Shown one piece after another: positions 17,636-25,922 of a DNA stretch of 64,000 bases. Position 1 is the first letter of the stretch. The number at the start of each line of letters is the position of its first letter. The stretch is from Paratractidigestivibacter sp963605405 (GTDB lineage: Bacteria; Actinomycetota; Coriobacteriia; Coriobacteriales; Atopobiaceae): positions 26,423-90,422 of the forward strand of contig CAVCUP010000009.1 of the NCBI GenBank assembly GCA_963605405.1, written 5' to 3'. The position numbers were made by a program, and so were the translations under genes. Under the pieces are notes generated by a model. The model was not told the DNA's origin and did no database searches. It saw only the letters and a list, made by a program, of their open reading frames with translations.

Positions 17636-20410
17636 ATGACGCTGCGCAACCTCTTCAACACTGCGGCCAATGCCGACATCCGCGCCGAGAAGCCCCGCCG
17701 CCGCGCCGCGCGCGAGAGCCAGCAGGACTGGCTGCGCCACGCCGCCGCAGCTTCCCGCGCCGAGCTCTTCCGCGAACTCAGCTCCTGCGAGGAGGGCCTC
17801 TCCCCCGACCAGGTCGAGGCCGCGCGCGAGTTCTACGGCGCGAACACCATGTCGCGCGCCGCCCATCGCCCGCTGCCGCTTCGCTTCCTCGCGGCCTTCG
17901 CCGACCCCTTCACCTACATCCTCGTCTTCATCGCGTTCGTCTCGGTCCTCACGGACTGGGTCTTTGCGACGGGTCCCGAGCGCGACCTCTCCACGCCGCT
18001 GATCATCGGCATCATGGTGCTCGTCTCGGGAGTGCTGCGCTTTGTCCAGGACGAGAAGAGCACGGTGGCCGCCGAGGCCTTGGCCGAGATGGTCGAATCC
18101 ACCGCCGAGGTCGAGCGCGACGGAGACGGCGGCAACGAGACCCCCATCGACGAGATCGTCGTCGGCGACGTCGTCCATCTCTCTTCCGGGGACGTCGTGC
18201 CTGCCGACCTGCGCATCTTTGCCGCGCGCGACCTCTTTGTGAGCCAGGCGTCACTCACCGGCGAGTCCGAGCCGGTGGAGAAGCGGCCCCGCCTCGCAGA
18301 CGGAGGCGCCGGCGTTGACGACGTCGCGCTCACCGACCTCGCCGACCTCGCCTTCATGGGCTCGACCGTGATCTCCGGCAACGCGCGCGGCGTCGTGGTG
18401 GCCACGGGCGCCCGCACGATGTTCGGCGAGGCGACGGGCACGCTCGCAGGCCGCAAGCGCGAGACCTCCTTCGACGCGGGCATCAGCTCCACGTCCAAGC
18501 TGCTCATGCGCCTCATGGTCGTCATGCTCCCCGTGGTGTTTCTCGCCTCCGGCATAACGAAGGGCGACTGGGTATCCGCATTGCTCTTCTCGCTCTCTGT
18601 GGCGGTGGGCCTCACGCCCGAGATGCTCCCGATGCTCGTGACCACCTGCCTGGGCAAGGGCGCCGTCGATCTTTCCCATGACCACGTGATCGTCAAGCGC
18701 CTCGACGCAATCCAGGACCTCGGCGCGGTCGACGTGCTCTGCACCGACAAGACCGGCACCCTCACCGAGGACCGAATCGTGCTCGAGCGCCACTTGGACG
18801 TCAACGGCCGCGAGGACGCGCGCGTGCTGCGCTACGCCTTCCTCAACAGCTACTTCTCCACCGGCGTGAAGAACCTCATCGACAACGCGATCATCGACCG
18901 CGCGCTTGCAGAGGGGACCGACGAGGTCGACGCCGCCGCGAACGGCGGAGCCGTGACCGCCGAGGAGCTCGCGGAGCGCTACCACGGCATCGACGAGCTG
19001 CCCTTCGACTTCGATCGCCGCCGCCTCTCCGTCGTCGTGGGCGACGCGGACGGCCGCACCCGCATGGTGACTAAGGGCGCGCTCGAGGAGATCATGGCCG
19101 TGTGCGACGCGGTTGAGGTCGACGGACAGGTGCTCCCGCTCACCGACGAGCTCGTGCGAGAGGTCTCCGAGCGGGGCGCGGCGCTCGCCGACGAGGGAAT
19201 GCGCGTGCTGGGCGTGGCCCGCAAGGACGACCCGGCGGGCGCGGGCTCTCTTACCGCCGAGGACGAGCGCGGCATGGTGCTCATCGGCTACCTCGCCTTC
19301 CTCGATCCGCCCAAGGAGAGCTCGGCCGCGGCCGTGCGTGCCCTTGCCGCCCACGGCGTGGCGACCAAGGTCCTGACCGGCGACTCTCCCCGCGTCGCGG
19401 CGCACGTGTGCCGCGCCATCGGCATCCCCGCCGAGCACGTGCTCACGGGCGTCGACGTCGAGGGCATGGACGATGAGCGGCTGGCCGAGGCGGTGCAGGA
19501 GACGAGCATCTTCGCCAAGCTCTCCCCCGCCCAGAAGGCGCGCGTGGTCCGCGTGCTGCGCGGGCTCGGGCACGCCGTGGCGTACATGGGCGACGGCGTG
19601 AACGACGCGGCCGCTATGCGCGAGAGCGACTGCGGCATCTCGGTCGACTCAGCCGTGGATGTGGCACGCGAGGCCGCCGACATCATCCTGCTCGAGAAGG
19701 ACCTCATGGTGCTCGAGCACGGCATCGAGTGCGGGCGACGCACCTACGCGAACATGATCAAGTACGTGAAGATGACCGTGAGCTCGAACTTCGGCAACAT
19801 CTTCAGCGTGCTCGTGGCGGCCACGCTTCTCCCCTTCCTTCCCATGACCGCCGTCCAGCTGCTGCTCCTCAACCTCATCTATGACCTGACCTGCACCGCG
19901 ATGCCCTGGGACAACGTAGACGATGAGGCCGTCGCGCGTCCCTGCAAGTGGGACACGGGCTCCGTGCGCGACTTCATGGTCTGCTTCGGCCCGCTGAGCT
20001 CCGTCTTCGACATCCTCACCTTCGCCGCGCTCTTCTTCTGGGTCTGCCCGGCCGTTGCGGGCGGGTCCTGGGGCACGCTCGACACGGCGGGCCAGGCGCT
20101 CTTTGCCGGCACGTTCCAGGCCGGGTGGTTCGTGGAGAGCATGCTCACCCAGACGCTCGCCGTGCATCTTATGCGCACCGAGAAGGCCCCCTTCATCGGC
20201 AGCCGCGCGTCCGCCCCGCTCCTGGCGCTCGGGGCCGCGGGATGCCTGATCGTAGCCGTCATCCCCCAGACCGCCCTGGGCACGGCGCTCGACTTCCATT
20301 GCCTGCCGGCCTTCTTCGTGCCCGTGTGCGCCGCGGCCGTGGCCGGCTACGCGACCGCCGTGCTGGCAATGCGCAAGGCGTACCTGCGCAAGCACGATCG
20401 CCTGCTCTAG
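17636..20410 (+). CDS. mgtA: Magnesium-translocating P-type ATPase (MgtA/MgtB type)
   Basis: A 924-residue P3B ATPase importing Mg2+ across the cytoplasmic membrane. The start at 17636 (MTLRNLFNTAANADIR) has GAGG upstream; the open frame extends 24 codons further through the leader terminator and is rejected. In order: an N-terminal cytosolic tail; the first helix pair with DPFTYILVFIAFVSVLTD; the actuator loop with the TGES motif (SQASLTGESEPVEKRP); AVGLTPEMLPMLVTTCLGKGA in helix 4; the phosphorylated Asp D371 in DKTGTLT; the nucleotide-binding KGALEEI; the hinge GDGVNDAAAMRESDCGIS; and six C-terminal helices. Length and motifs fit MgtA well. Its leader suggests control at transcription elongation. 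Confidence 0.93.
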   Translation: MTLRNLFNTAANADIRAEKPRRRAARESQQDWLRHAAAASRAELFRELSSCEEGLSPDQVEAAREFYGANTMSRAAHRPLPLRFLAAFADPFTYILVFIAFVSVLTDWVFATGPERDLSTPLIIGIMVLVSGVLRFVQDEKSTVAAEALAEMVESTAEVERDGDGGNETPIDEIVVGDVVHLSSGDVVPADLRIFAARDLFVSQASLTGESEPVEKRPRLADGGAGVDDVALTDLADLAFMGSTVISGNARGVVVATGARTMFGEATGTLAGRKRETSFDAGISSTSKLLMRLMVVMLPVVFLASGITKGDWVSALLFSLSVAVGLTPEMLPMLVTTCLGKGAVDLSHDHVIVKRLDAIQDLGAVDVLCTDKTGTLTEDRIVLERHLDVNGREDARVLRYAFLNSYFSTGVKNLIDNAIIDRALAEGTDEVDAAANGGAVTAEELAERYHGIDELPFDFDRRRLSVVVGDADGRTRMVTKGALEEIMAVCDAVEVDGQVLPLTDELVREVSERGAALADEGMRVLGVARKDDPAGAGSLTAEDERGMVLIGYLAFLDPPKESSAAAVRALAAHGVATKVLTGDSPRVAAHVCRAIGIPAEHVLTGVDVEGMDDERLAEAVQETSIFAKLSPAQKARVVRVLRGLGHAVAYMGDGVNDAAAMRESDCGISVDSAVDVAREAADIILLEKDLMVLEHGIECGRRTYANMIKYVKMTVSSNFGNIFSVLVAATLLPFLPMTAVQLLLLNLIYDLTCTAMPWDNVDDEAVARPCKWDTGSVRDFMVCFGPLSSVFDILTFAALFFWVCPAVAGGSWGTLDTAGQALFAGTFQAGWFVESMLTQTLAVHLMRTEKAPFIGSRASAPLLALGAAGCLIVAVIPQTALGTALDFHCLPAFFVPVCAAAVAGYATAVLAMRKAYLRKHDRLL

Positions 20411-20469
20411 GCAAAGGTAAGCGAAGGGGCTGATGCCCGGGCAGGCCTCTTGACGAAGGCCGTGTTGCC

Positions 20470-20545
20470 GGCTCCTCTCGGCCCCGACGGCTCCTCTCGG
20501 CCCCGACGGCTCCTCTCGGCCCCGCCGGCTCCTCTCGGCCCCGAC
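20470..20545. repeat. Four tandem 19-bp repeats
   Basis: GGCTCCTCTCGGCCCCGAC is repeated head to tail at 20470, 20489, 20508 (one mismatch) and 20527, just downstream of mgtA. No ORF of interest covers it. It could be a simple minisatellite. Confidence 0.9.
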
Positions 20546-20659
20546 GGCACCCAACGGCCGCACCGGCAGGTGCCGACAAGAAGCGCACGGGAAATCGCGT
20601 TCGCCCGCGTCTCTTGCCGGCAACGCCCAGACGTCCACCCAATTGACCGCCCCTCCTCG

Positions 20660-20900
20660 AGACGCTAAGAAAGCCCGTCCGCTGGCACCGCAGGGAGCCT
20701 TCCGCTAAAACTCTGGCCCCGCTGGCACCCCACAGATGCCAGCGGAGCCGTTTTCTTAGCGAATCACCCGGCAGCAATGCCAGCGGGGCCGTTTTCTTAG
20801 CGAATCACCCGTCAGCAATGCCAGCGGACCGGTTTTATCAGCAGGCCATCATAGGGCGGTGCCAGCGGACCCGTTAATTTAGCGGGCCACCTGGCAGGCG
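20660..20900. repeat. Family A mirror array 2 (41-bp period)
   Basis: This is the clearest family A array. Two minus-strand units have their 5' ends at 20687 and 20727. A 9-base centre (20728-20736) is followed by four plus-strand units starting exactly 41 bases apart: 20737, 20778, 20819 and 20860. Units begin TGCCAGCGG; the best two continue with GCCGTTTTCTTAGCGAATCA and are nearly identical over 41 bases. The part after the T-run is less conserved in outer copies. Confidence 0.88.
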
Positions 20901-21024
20901 CGTCAGCAATAGGGCCTCTCACCAACGCCGCCATGTTGAGGTGCAGGCAGACCGTATTTCTTAACAGCCCGTAGGTTCGGCATGTGGTCGAGGCAAGCCT
21001 TGAGCTGCGGGCAGGACGCAGCCG

Positions 21025-21684
21025 CTACCCTCGACGAATGAGCCGGTAAGAAGGTTCGCGCAAGTAGTTGGCCGCAATCGTCTCCGGGAAAGGGTTGTCG
21101 CCGCTGAAGACGTCCGTGTAAGGGACGCCGTCGACGTCCTCGCCGCGGACCTCTCCGCAGCCGATGCCGCGGACCTTGGCGGGAACATAGCCCGCCTGGT
21201 AGCGGTTGTCGACCTTACGGAAGTTGTTGTATAGCCAGACCACGTCGCGGCTCCTTAGGTCGGAGGTCTCGACTGCAGGCGCGTCGATAAAGCCCTTGAG
21301 CTGCTCGCTTCTCGGCTGACGAACATCGATGCCGTGAAGCGAGCGCTGCATGTCGGCCACCTCCGGGTCCCTGAAGCCCTCCCAGGGAAGAAGCCTCCCC
21401 GCGATCCGCCACCCCTCGGTCAGGTACACCCCGTTCTCGAGGCCCGCGCACATCTCCTCGTCGTCCGTGTACGGAACGACCCCGACGGAAAGCCCGCCGC
21501 CGAAGAAGTTCCCGACCACCTGGGCCAGGCGAGCGTAGCCGTAGGCCATGTCCTCGGAGGGCGGCCGGTAACGCTTGAGGCCGCAGTAGGTCAAGAAGGG
21601 CTCGACGAAGTCCCGGCTGCCATTCCAGTGCAGATAGAGCCCGAGCGTTCGCTCCCCCGTCGTGACGATGCCCCTATTCCCCAT
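21025..21684 (-). CDS. Conserved-looking protein of unknown function
   Basis: A 219-residue soluble protein. The start MGNRGIVTTGERTLGLYLHWNGSRD overlaps the end of the upstream gene by 11 bases, so the two are translationally coupled. No signal peptide or membrane helix is present. Aromatic-rich motifs include LYLHWNG, FVEPFLTYC, PYTDD and VVWLYNNFRKVDNRYQAGYVP. There is one pair of nearby acidic residues (YTDDEE) but no recognised active site. Codon use looks like native coding DNA. The two-gene unit is bracketed by family A repeat arrays (20660-20900 and 22982-23030). I do not recognise the family. Confidence 0.7.
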   Translation of the reverse strand: MGNRGIVTTGERTLGLYLHWNGSRDFVEPFLTYCGLKRYRPPSEDMAYGYARLAQVVGNFFGGGLSVGVVPYTDDEEMCAGLENGVYLTEGWRIAGRLLPWEGFRDPEVADMQRSLHGIDVRQPRSEQLKGFIDAPAVETSDLRSRDVVWLYNNFRKVDNRYQAGYVPAKVRGIGCGEVRGEDVDGVPYTDVFSGDNPFPETIAANYLREPSYRLIRRG

Positions 21685-22402
21685 GATGTTCGACCGACCC
21701 GCAAACGCGAACGTGGGGCAGGCCGAGCTTCTTGTCGACGCTCAACTGCCAATACTCAGAGACCCGGTTCTCGTCCGTAAAGGCACCTGCATAGGCCATG
21801 AGCTGCTCGGCCCTCGATATCACGCCGCTCTGGGCGAGGGTGCGCGCGGTCTCGAGGACCTCGGAGACCTGAACCGCGTCCAACGACTGCCTGAGGCGGA
21901 TAAACTTCGTGTCAGTGACCACGACGCCCTTGTATGGCAAGAGAGTGAGAAGCGCGAGCGAAGGGACATCCCGGACGCTGCGGTTTGCGCGCGTGGCCAG
22001 GCGGTTCACGCAGAAGACGGCGTCGCCGTTCATGTAAAGCGCGTAGTCCTCGTGCGCATCCACCACGATGAAGACGTCGCGCAGGGCATGCCTCCACGGC
22101 GAGACGACCTGCAGCTCCCCCTCATCCGCGCCGAGGGGATTCTCCCTCACGTAGTCGTCCACGAGCGAGCGATTGAGCCAGAGCCGCTCGCTCACGCGCG
22201 CGCCGTCGGCCTGCTCGGCCTTGTCGCGGGTATGGAGCGTGATGCCCTGGGCCTCGACGACGCCGAGCTTGCCGTTCGCATAGGTGAGAAGCCCACTGAG
22301 CGCGCGGTGGAAAAGCTCCGCGTCCTCAGGCGCGAACCGCCTCGGCTTGGCCCTGAAAACTCCATCCAGCGCGCCCTTCTCGTTTTCTACGCACGTGCCC
22401 AT
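21674..22402 (-). CDS. Protein of unknown function, partner of the 219-residue protein
   Basis: A 242-residue soluble protein. The start at 22402 follows AGGAGAG by 5 bases. The N-terminal third reads as a helical segment with PEDAELFHRALSGLLTYANGKLGVV. The centre contains VVDAHEDYALYMNGDAVFCVNRLATR, followed by LPYKGVVVTDTKFIRLRQSLDAVQVSEVLETA. There is no signal peptide and no recognisable catalytic signature. It is the first gene of a two-gene operon with the 11-base-overlapping gene downstream. Its position between repeat arrays suggests a small cargo unit, which is an inference only. Confidence 0.7.
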   Translation of the reverse strand: MGTCVENEKGALDGVFRAKPRRFAPEDAELFHRALSGLLTYANGKLGVVEAQGITLHTRDKAEQADGARVSERLWLNRSLVDDYVRENPLGADEGELQVVSPWRHALRDVFIVVDAHEDYALYMNGDAVFCVNRLATRANRSVRDVPSLALLTLLPYKGVVVTDTKFIRLRQSLDAVQVSEVLETARTLAQSGVISRAEQLMAYAGAFTDENRVSEYWQLSVDKKLGLPHVRVCGSVEHHGE

Positions 22403-22796
22403 GAGCTCTCCTCTCGCCGGGGTTTATGAGTGGGAGGATGGTAGCGGGAAAGCCCCTTACCGCGAGCTTCCGGGTACCTTACGGCTGCCTGCGGCGCAGC
22501 TCAGAGGTGGTTCCGGACTGTATGATTCAATAATCAATACGCGTGCGGCGCGTTTCTCGCCGCAAACGGCACGCGGCGCTCCGTATGGACGAGAATATCG
22601 TCGCCCCTCGGTCGCGCAGCCGCGCTACCCTGCCCGAGGATTTGAACAACGAGCAGCTCAGGTACCGAATATCGCAAACGACCGCATGCTTCGCGCCTTG
22701 GCCCTGCGCCGGGAACCCCAGGCACCTCGAGACCGGAATCGGCCGCACGGCCCTCAACCTGAGCCGTACGGCCGCCCCGCCGCCGGCGAAGACGAC

Positions 22797-22916
22797 GCCG
22801 GCGGCAGTTTTGCCGCCCGGCGCATGCGGGCGATTTCCGGGCGACGCGTTTACCTGCGGCTCCTCAAACCCGGAGCGCGGGCTTACTCGGAGCACCCGCA
22901 AAAAACTGCCGCCGGC
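22797..22916. repeat. 15-bp inverted repeat enclosing 90 bases
   Basis: GCCGGCGGCAGTTTT (22797-22811) is matched by a perfect inverted copy at 22902-22916. The enclosed 90 bases are GC-rich and contain no ORF I could support. It could be a large stem-loop or the ends of a small degenerate insertion. Confidence 0.6.
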
Positions 22917-22981
22917 TCGGGTGCCCGCCCCCGCGGGCGGCCGCCAACTCAGCTTATGCGCGAGGTCGTGGGCCATATAAC

Positions 22982-23030
22982 GCAAACCGGCCCCGCTGGC
23001 ATCCACGAAGTGCCAGCGGGGCCGGTTTCC
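22982..23030. repeat. Family A mirror array 3 (single pair)
   Basis: One minus-strand unit (5' end 23001) and one plus-strand unit (start 23011) are separated by the same 9-base centre as in arrays 1 and 2. The arms form a perfect palindrome of about 18 bp (AAACCGGCCCCGCTGGCA and its inverse). It lies upstream of the 3' end of leuB. Confidence 0.8.
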
Positions 23031-23121
23031 CCGTGCGCGGACTCAATGGCGCAAGCGGGCGCGATTTCTGCGCACCTCTAGCCAAGGTACCCGCAGGGAC
23101 GCTGAATGCCCAATGGACGTC

Positions 23122-24234
23122 CTACAGCGCCGCGACGACCTTGTCGCCCATCTCGGCGGTGCCGAGGATATGGTCGGCGGGGGTGCTCGCGTCGGCGATG
23201 TCGCGGGTGCGCCACCCCTCGTTGAGGACGCGCTCCACGGCAACCTCGATCCAGGCGGCCTCCTCGGTCATGTCGAGGGCATAGGTGAGCAGCATCCCCG
23301 CGGAGAGGATCTGGGCGAGCGGGTTCGCGACGCCCTGGCCCGCGATGTCGGGGGCGGAGCCGGCGGAAGGCTCAAAGAGCGAGACGCCGTCGCCCAGGCT
23401 CGCGGAGGCGAGCATGCCGAGCGAGCCCGTGATCTGGGCGGCCTCGTCGGAGAGGATGTCGCCGAACATGTTCTCGGTCACCACGACGTCGAAGTCGGCC
23501 GGACGGTTGATGAGCTGCATGGCGGTGTTGTCCACCAGCAGGTCCTCGAGCTCGACGTCGGCGTACTCCTCGTCGTGCACTCGGTGGACGACCTCGCGCC
23601 ACATGCGGGAGGTCTCGAGGACATTGCGCTTGTCGACGCTCGTGACCTTGTTGCGGCGCTTGCGCGCGGCCTCGAAGGCCTGGCGAGCGATGCGCTCGAC
23701 CTCGTACTCGCGGTACTCGAGCGTGTCGTAGGCACGCTGGCCGCGGCCGCCGTTGGCGCCGGCGCCCTCCTCGTCGTAGAAACGCTCGCGACGACCGAAG
23801 TACAGGCCGCCCGTGAGCTCGCGCACGAGCACCATGTCGACGCCCTTGATGACCTCGGGGCGCAGGGTCGAGGCGCCGGCCAGCGCGTCGTAGATCTTGA
23901 CCGGGCGCAGGTTGGTGTAGAGGCCGAGCGCCTTGCGGATGCCGAGAAGGCCCTGCTCCGGGCGCGGGGCGTTGGGGTCGGTGGAGTCCCACTTCGGGCC
24001 GCCGACGCTTGCGAGCAGGACGGCATCGCTCGCGAGGGCGGAGTCGAGGGTCGCCTGCGGCAGCGGACTGCCGGTCGCGTCGATGGCCGCGCCGCCGATG
24101 AGCTGGTCGTCGAAGACGAACTCGACGTCGGCCTTCTTGCCGACGGCCTCAAGGACCTTCTTGCCCTCGGCGATGATCTCCGGGCCGATGCCGTCGCCCG
24201 GAAGCGAGCAGATGCGGTAGGTCTTGGATGCCAT
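23122..24234 (-). CDS. leuB: 3-isopropylmalate dehydrogenase
   Basis: A 370-residue cytosolic enzyme oxidising and decarboxylating 3-isopropylmalate in leucine synthesis. The N-terminal LPGDGIGPEIIAEGKKVLEAV, the substrate-binding LLGIRKALGLYTNLRPVKI and RELTGGLYFG, the Lys/Tyr region, VDNTAMQLINRPADFDVVVTENMFGDILSDEAAQITGSLGML (catalytic and Mg2+-binding Asp residues) and GSAPDIAGQGVANPLA are all present. It starts 2 bases after the stop of leuD, so leuD-leuB is a tight operon. The leuC gene is not next to it but at the other end of the window. The codon-rich, unbroken frame indicates an intact gene. Confidence 0.96.
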   Translation of the reverse strand: MASKTYRICSLPGDGIGPEIIAEGKKVLEAVGKKADVEFVFDDQLIGGAAIDATGSPLPQATLDSALASDAVLLASVGGPKWDSTDPNAPRPEQGLLGIRKALGLYTNLRPVKIYDALAGASTLRPEVIKGVDMVLVRELTGGLYFGRRERFYDEEGAGANGGRGQRAYDTLEYREYEVERIARQAFEAARKRRNKVTSVDKRNVLETSRMWREVVHRVHDEEYADVELEDLLVDNTAMQLINRPADFDVVVTENMFGDILSDEAAQITGSLGMLASASLGDGVSLFEPSAGSAPDIAGQGVANPLAQILSAGMLLTYALDMTEEAAWIEVAVERVLNEGWRTRDIADASTPADHILGTAEMGDKVVAAL

Positions 24235-24236
24235 GG

Positions 24237-24743
24237 TTACTCGCCCTTCTTCTGCGCCAGGACACGCTTGGTGCGCTCGACCAGGCCGCCGTTGTTGATG
24301 ATCTCCTGGATAAAGGGCGGGAACGGCTGCGCGTGGAAGACGGCGCCGGTGGTCTCGTCCGTGATGGTGCCCGTGTCCGCGTCGATGTCGACGACGTCAC
24401 CCTCGGAGATGGCGTCGACGGCCTCAGGGCACTCGAGGATGGGCAGGCCCATGTTGATGGAGTTGCGGTAGAAGATGCGCGCGAAGCTCTTGGCGACGAC
24501 GCAGGAGACGCCGGCGGCCTTGATGGCCACGGGCGCGTGCTCGCGGGAGGAGCCGCAGCCGAAGTTCTCGTCGGCCACGATGATGTCGCCGGGCTTGACG
24601 CGCTCGACAAAGGTGGTGTCGAGGTCCTCGAGGCAATGCTTGGCGAGCTCCGCCGGGTCGGAGGTGTTGAGGTAACGGGCCGGGATGATGACGTCGGTAT
24701 CGATGTCGCGGCCGTAGCGGAAGACGGTTCCCTTGAACTGCAC
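24237..24743 (-). CDS. leuD: 3-isopropylmalate dehydratase small subunit
   Basis: A 168-residue subunit that forms isopropylmalate isomerase with LeuC. The start is placed at GTG 24743 because AAAGGA lies 7 bases upstream and the protein then begins (V/M)QFKGTVFRYGRDIDTDVIIPARYL, the standard N-terminus; the open frame reaches further upstream into the intergenic repeat. The swivelling-domain motif ADENFGCGSSREHAP and the following KSFARIFYRNSINMGLP are intact. The length matches the short type of small subunit. It precedes leuB with a 2-base gap. Confidence 0.94.
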   Translation of the reverse strand: MQFKGTVFRYGRDIDTDVIIPARYLNTSDPAELAKHCLEDLDTTFVERVKPGDIIVADENFGCGSSREHAPVAIKAAGVSCVVAKSFARIFYRNSINMGLPILECPEAVDAISEGDVVDIDADTGTITDETTGAVFHAQPFPPFIQEIINNGGLVERTKRVLAQKKGE

Positions 24744-24922
24744 GGCGTGTCCTTTCATCGGCACGGATTTAGACATTTGCGCTTTATTGTAGCGAAGTCG
24801 CGCGGACGGCCGACGCGTACGTCGGCGGATGGAGCGCGCGATGGCCGGGAACCCGCACGTCGCCGAGGTTGCAGGGCGTATACGTCTGAGCAGCGAGGCG
24901 CGCGCCTGCGGCACGACGATCT

Positions 24923-25137
24923 CCTGCACGTTAATGCACGCCAGGAAGGACGATTTGGGCCCAATAAGGCCCCGCGTGATCATTTTTTCGCGATTCTGCG
25001 TGGATTTTCGAGGGTTTACGGAGTAGCAAGGGCACGATTGGGCGACCAAACGGATCCAGAAACAGCGTTTGCCCAGTTGGCGCCCCTCTTTCTATACATC
25101 AATATTCGAATAGAGCACGCACAATCACGATTTTTTG
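24923..25137. repeat. 215-bp dispersed element, copy 1
   Basis: Copy 1 of an element also found at 45691-45905. Both are exactly 215 bases and share an uninterrupted 42-base identical block (24975-25016 here) plus many shorter matches. Inside, CGCGATTCTGCGTG near 24990 is mirrored by CACGCACAATCACG near 25117-25130, next to T-runs, giving inverted ends about 145 bases apart. There is no ORF shared in a conserved frame, so it is likely a non-autonomous mobile element or a structured RNA. It lies between the metallophosphoesterase gene and leuD. Confidence 0.8.
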
Positions 25138-25208
25138 TGCGCGCCAGGCGGAAAAGGGACCCGAGCGCGCCCCAACGGCCCGGGAAGCCCAGCTCGCCTG
25201 CCGTCGCG

Positions 25209-25922
25209 CTACCAGCATGCGCCGTTGAGGGCTGCACGGCCTTCCGCAGCGAGGCGAGCGTGCTCGCGGCGCATGGCGTCGGCGTTGACCAGCGCCCCCT
25301 TCCAGCCGCGGTCCCGGCAGCGGCCCTCGTCGAGCTCGAACACGTGGTAGCCGCAGGCGTTTATCACCCGAGCTCCGCACTCGGCGCGACGCACCCGCTC
25401 GAAGCGAGACCCGTATCCCTGATGGATATGCCCGTGCACCAGGCATTCCGGCCGCCAGCGCTCAAGCGCGTCCGCGAAGCATTCGAATCCGCGATGGGGC
25501 AGGTCCTCCATGTCGCCGACGCCGCGCGCCGGCGCATGCGTGAGCAGGATATCGACCCCGCCGAGCAGCCTGACCTTCGGCTCGAGCCTGCGGACCCGCC
25601 GCGCCATCTCCTGCTCGGTATACATATTGAGCCCGTCGCGGTAACGCATGGACCCGCCGAGCCCCGCGATGCGCAGCCCGTGCCAAACGTAGGCGCAGTC
25701 CTCCAGGCAGATACAGCCGCCCGGCGCCCGACGAGCGTACGCGTCATCGTGGTTGCCGCGCACGTAGAACAGGGGTTTATTTGTCACGGTAACGAGGAAC
25801 TCGAGGTAATCGGCATCGAGGTCGCCGGCCGAGAGGATCAAGTCGACGCCCCCGAAGCGCTCCTCGTTGTAGAAATCCCACAAGCAGCGCTCCTCGACGT
25901 CCGCAATGGCCAGAATCTTCAT
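25209..25922 (-). CDS. Calcineurin-like metallophosphoesterase
   Basis: A 237-residue cytosolic hydrolase. Metal-ligand motifs are in order: an early Asp in IADVEE (the usual DxH is not intact: D-V-E), GDLD near 33, GNHD near 57, a His in LLTHAP near 128 and GHIH near 164. The DxH His is replaced, so one metal ligand may differ from the consensus. The start overlaps the stop of the upstream BMP-domain gene by 4 bases (ATGA), indicating co-translation. The substrate is unknown; small phosphodiesters or nucleotides are typical. Confidence 0.85.
   Translation of the reverse strand: MKILAIADVEERCLWDFYNEERFGGVDLILSAGDLDADYLEFLVTVTNKPLFYVRGNHDDAYARRAPGGCICLEDCAYVWHGLRIAGLGGSMRYRDGLNMYTEQEMARRVRRLEPKVRLLGGVDILLTHAPARGVGDMEDLPHRGFECFADALERWRPECLVHGHIHQGYGSRFERVRRAECGARVINACGYHVFELDEGRCRDRGWKGALVNADAMRREHARLAAEGRAALNGACW

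Larger units (their letters stand above)
22403..23121. other. 719-base gene-poor region
   Basis: This lies between the unknown gene pair and leuB. Frames are open on both strands, but none has a plausible start, ribosome site or recognisable domain, and composition shifts through the region. It contains a widely spaced inverted repeat (22797-22916) and a single-pair family A palindrome (22982-23030). A decayed gene cannot be excluded. Confidence 0.5.

Noticed and set aside
22284..23081. Protein genes in the 22.3-23.1 kb interval
   Set aside because: Frames lack a ribosome site and domains, overlap a repeat array and the upstream gene, and have low-complexity Arg/Pro/Ala content.
24923..25137. 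Peptide encoded by the 215-bp element
   Set aside because: Translations of the two copies look similar only over the DNA-identical core; reading frames are not conserved between copies beyond it and there are no matching start codons.
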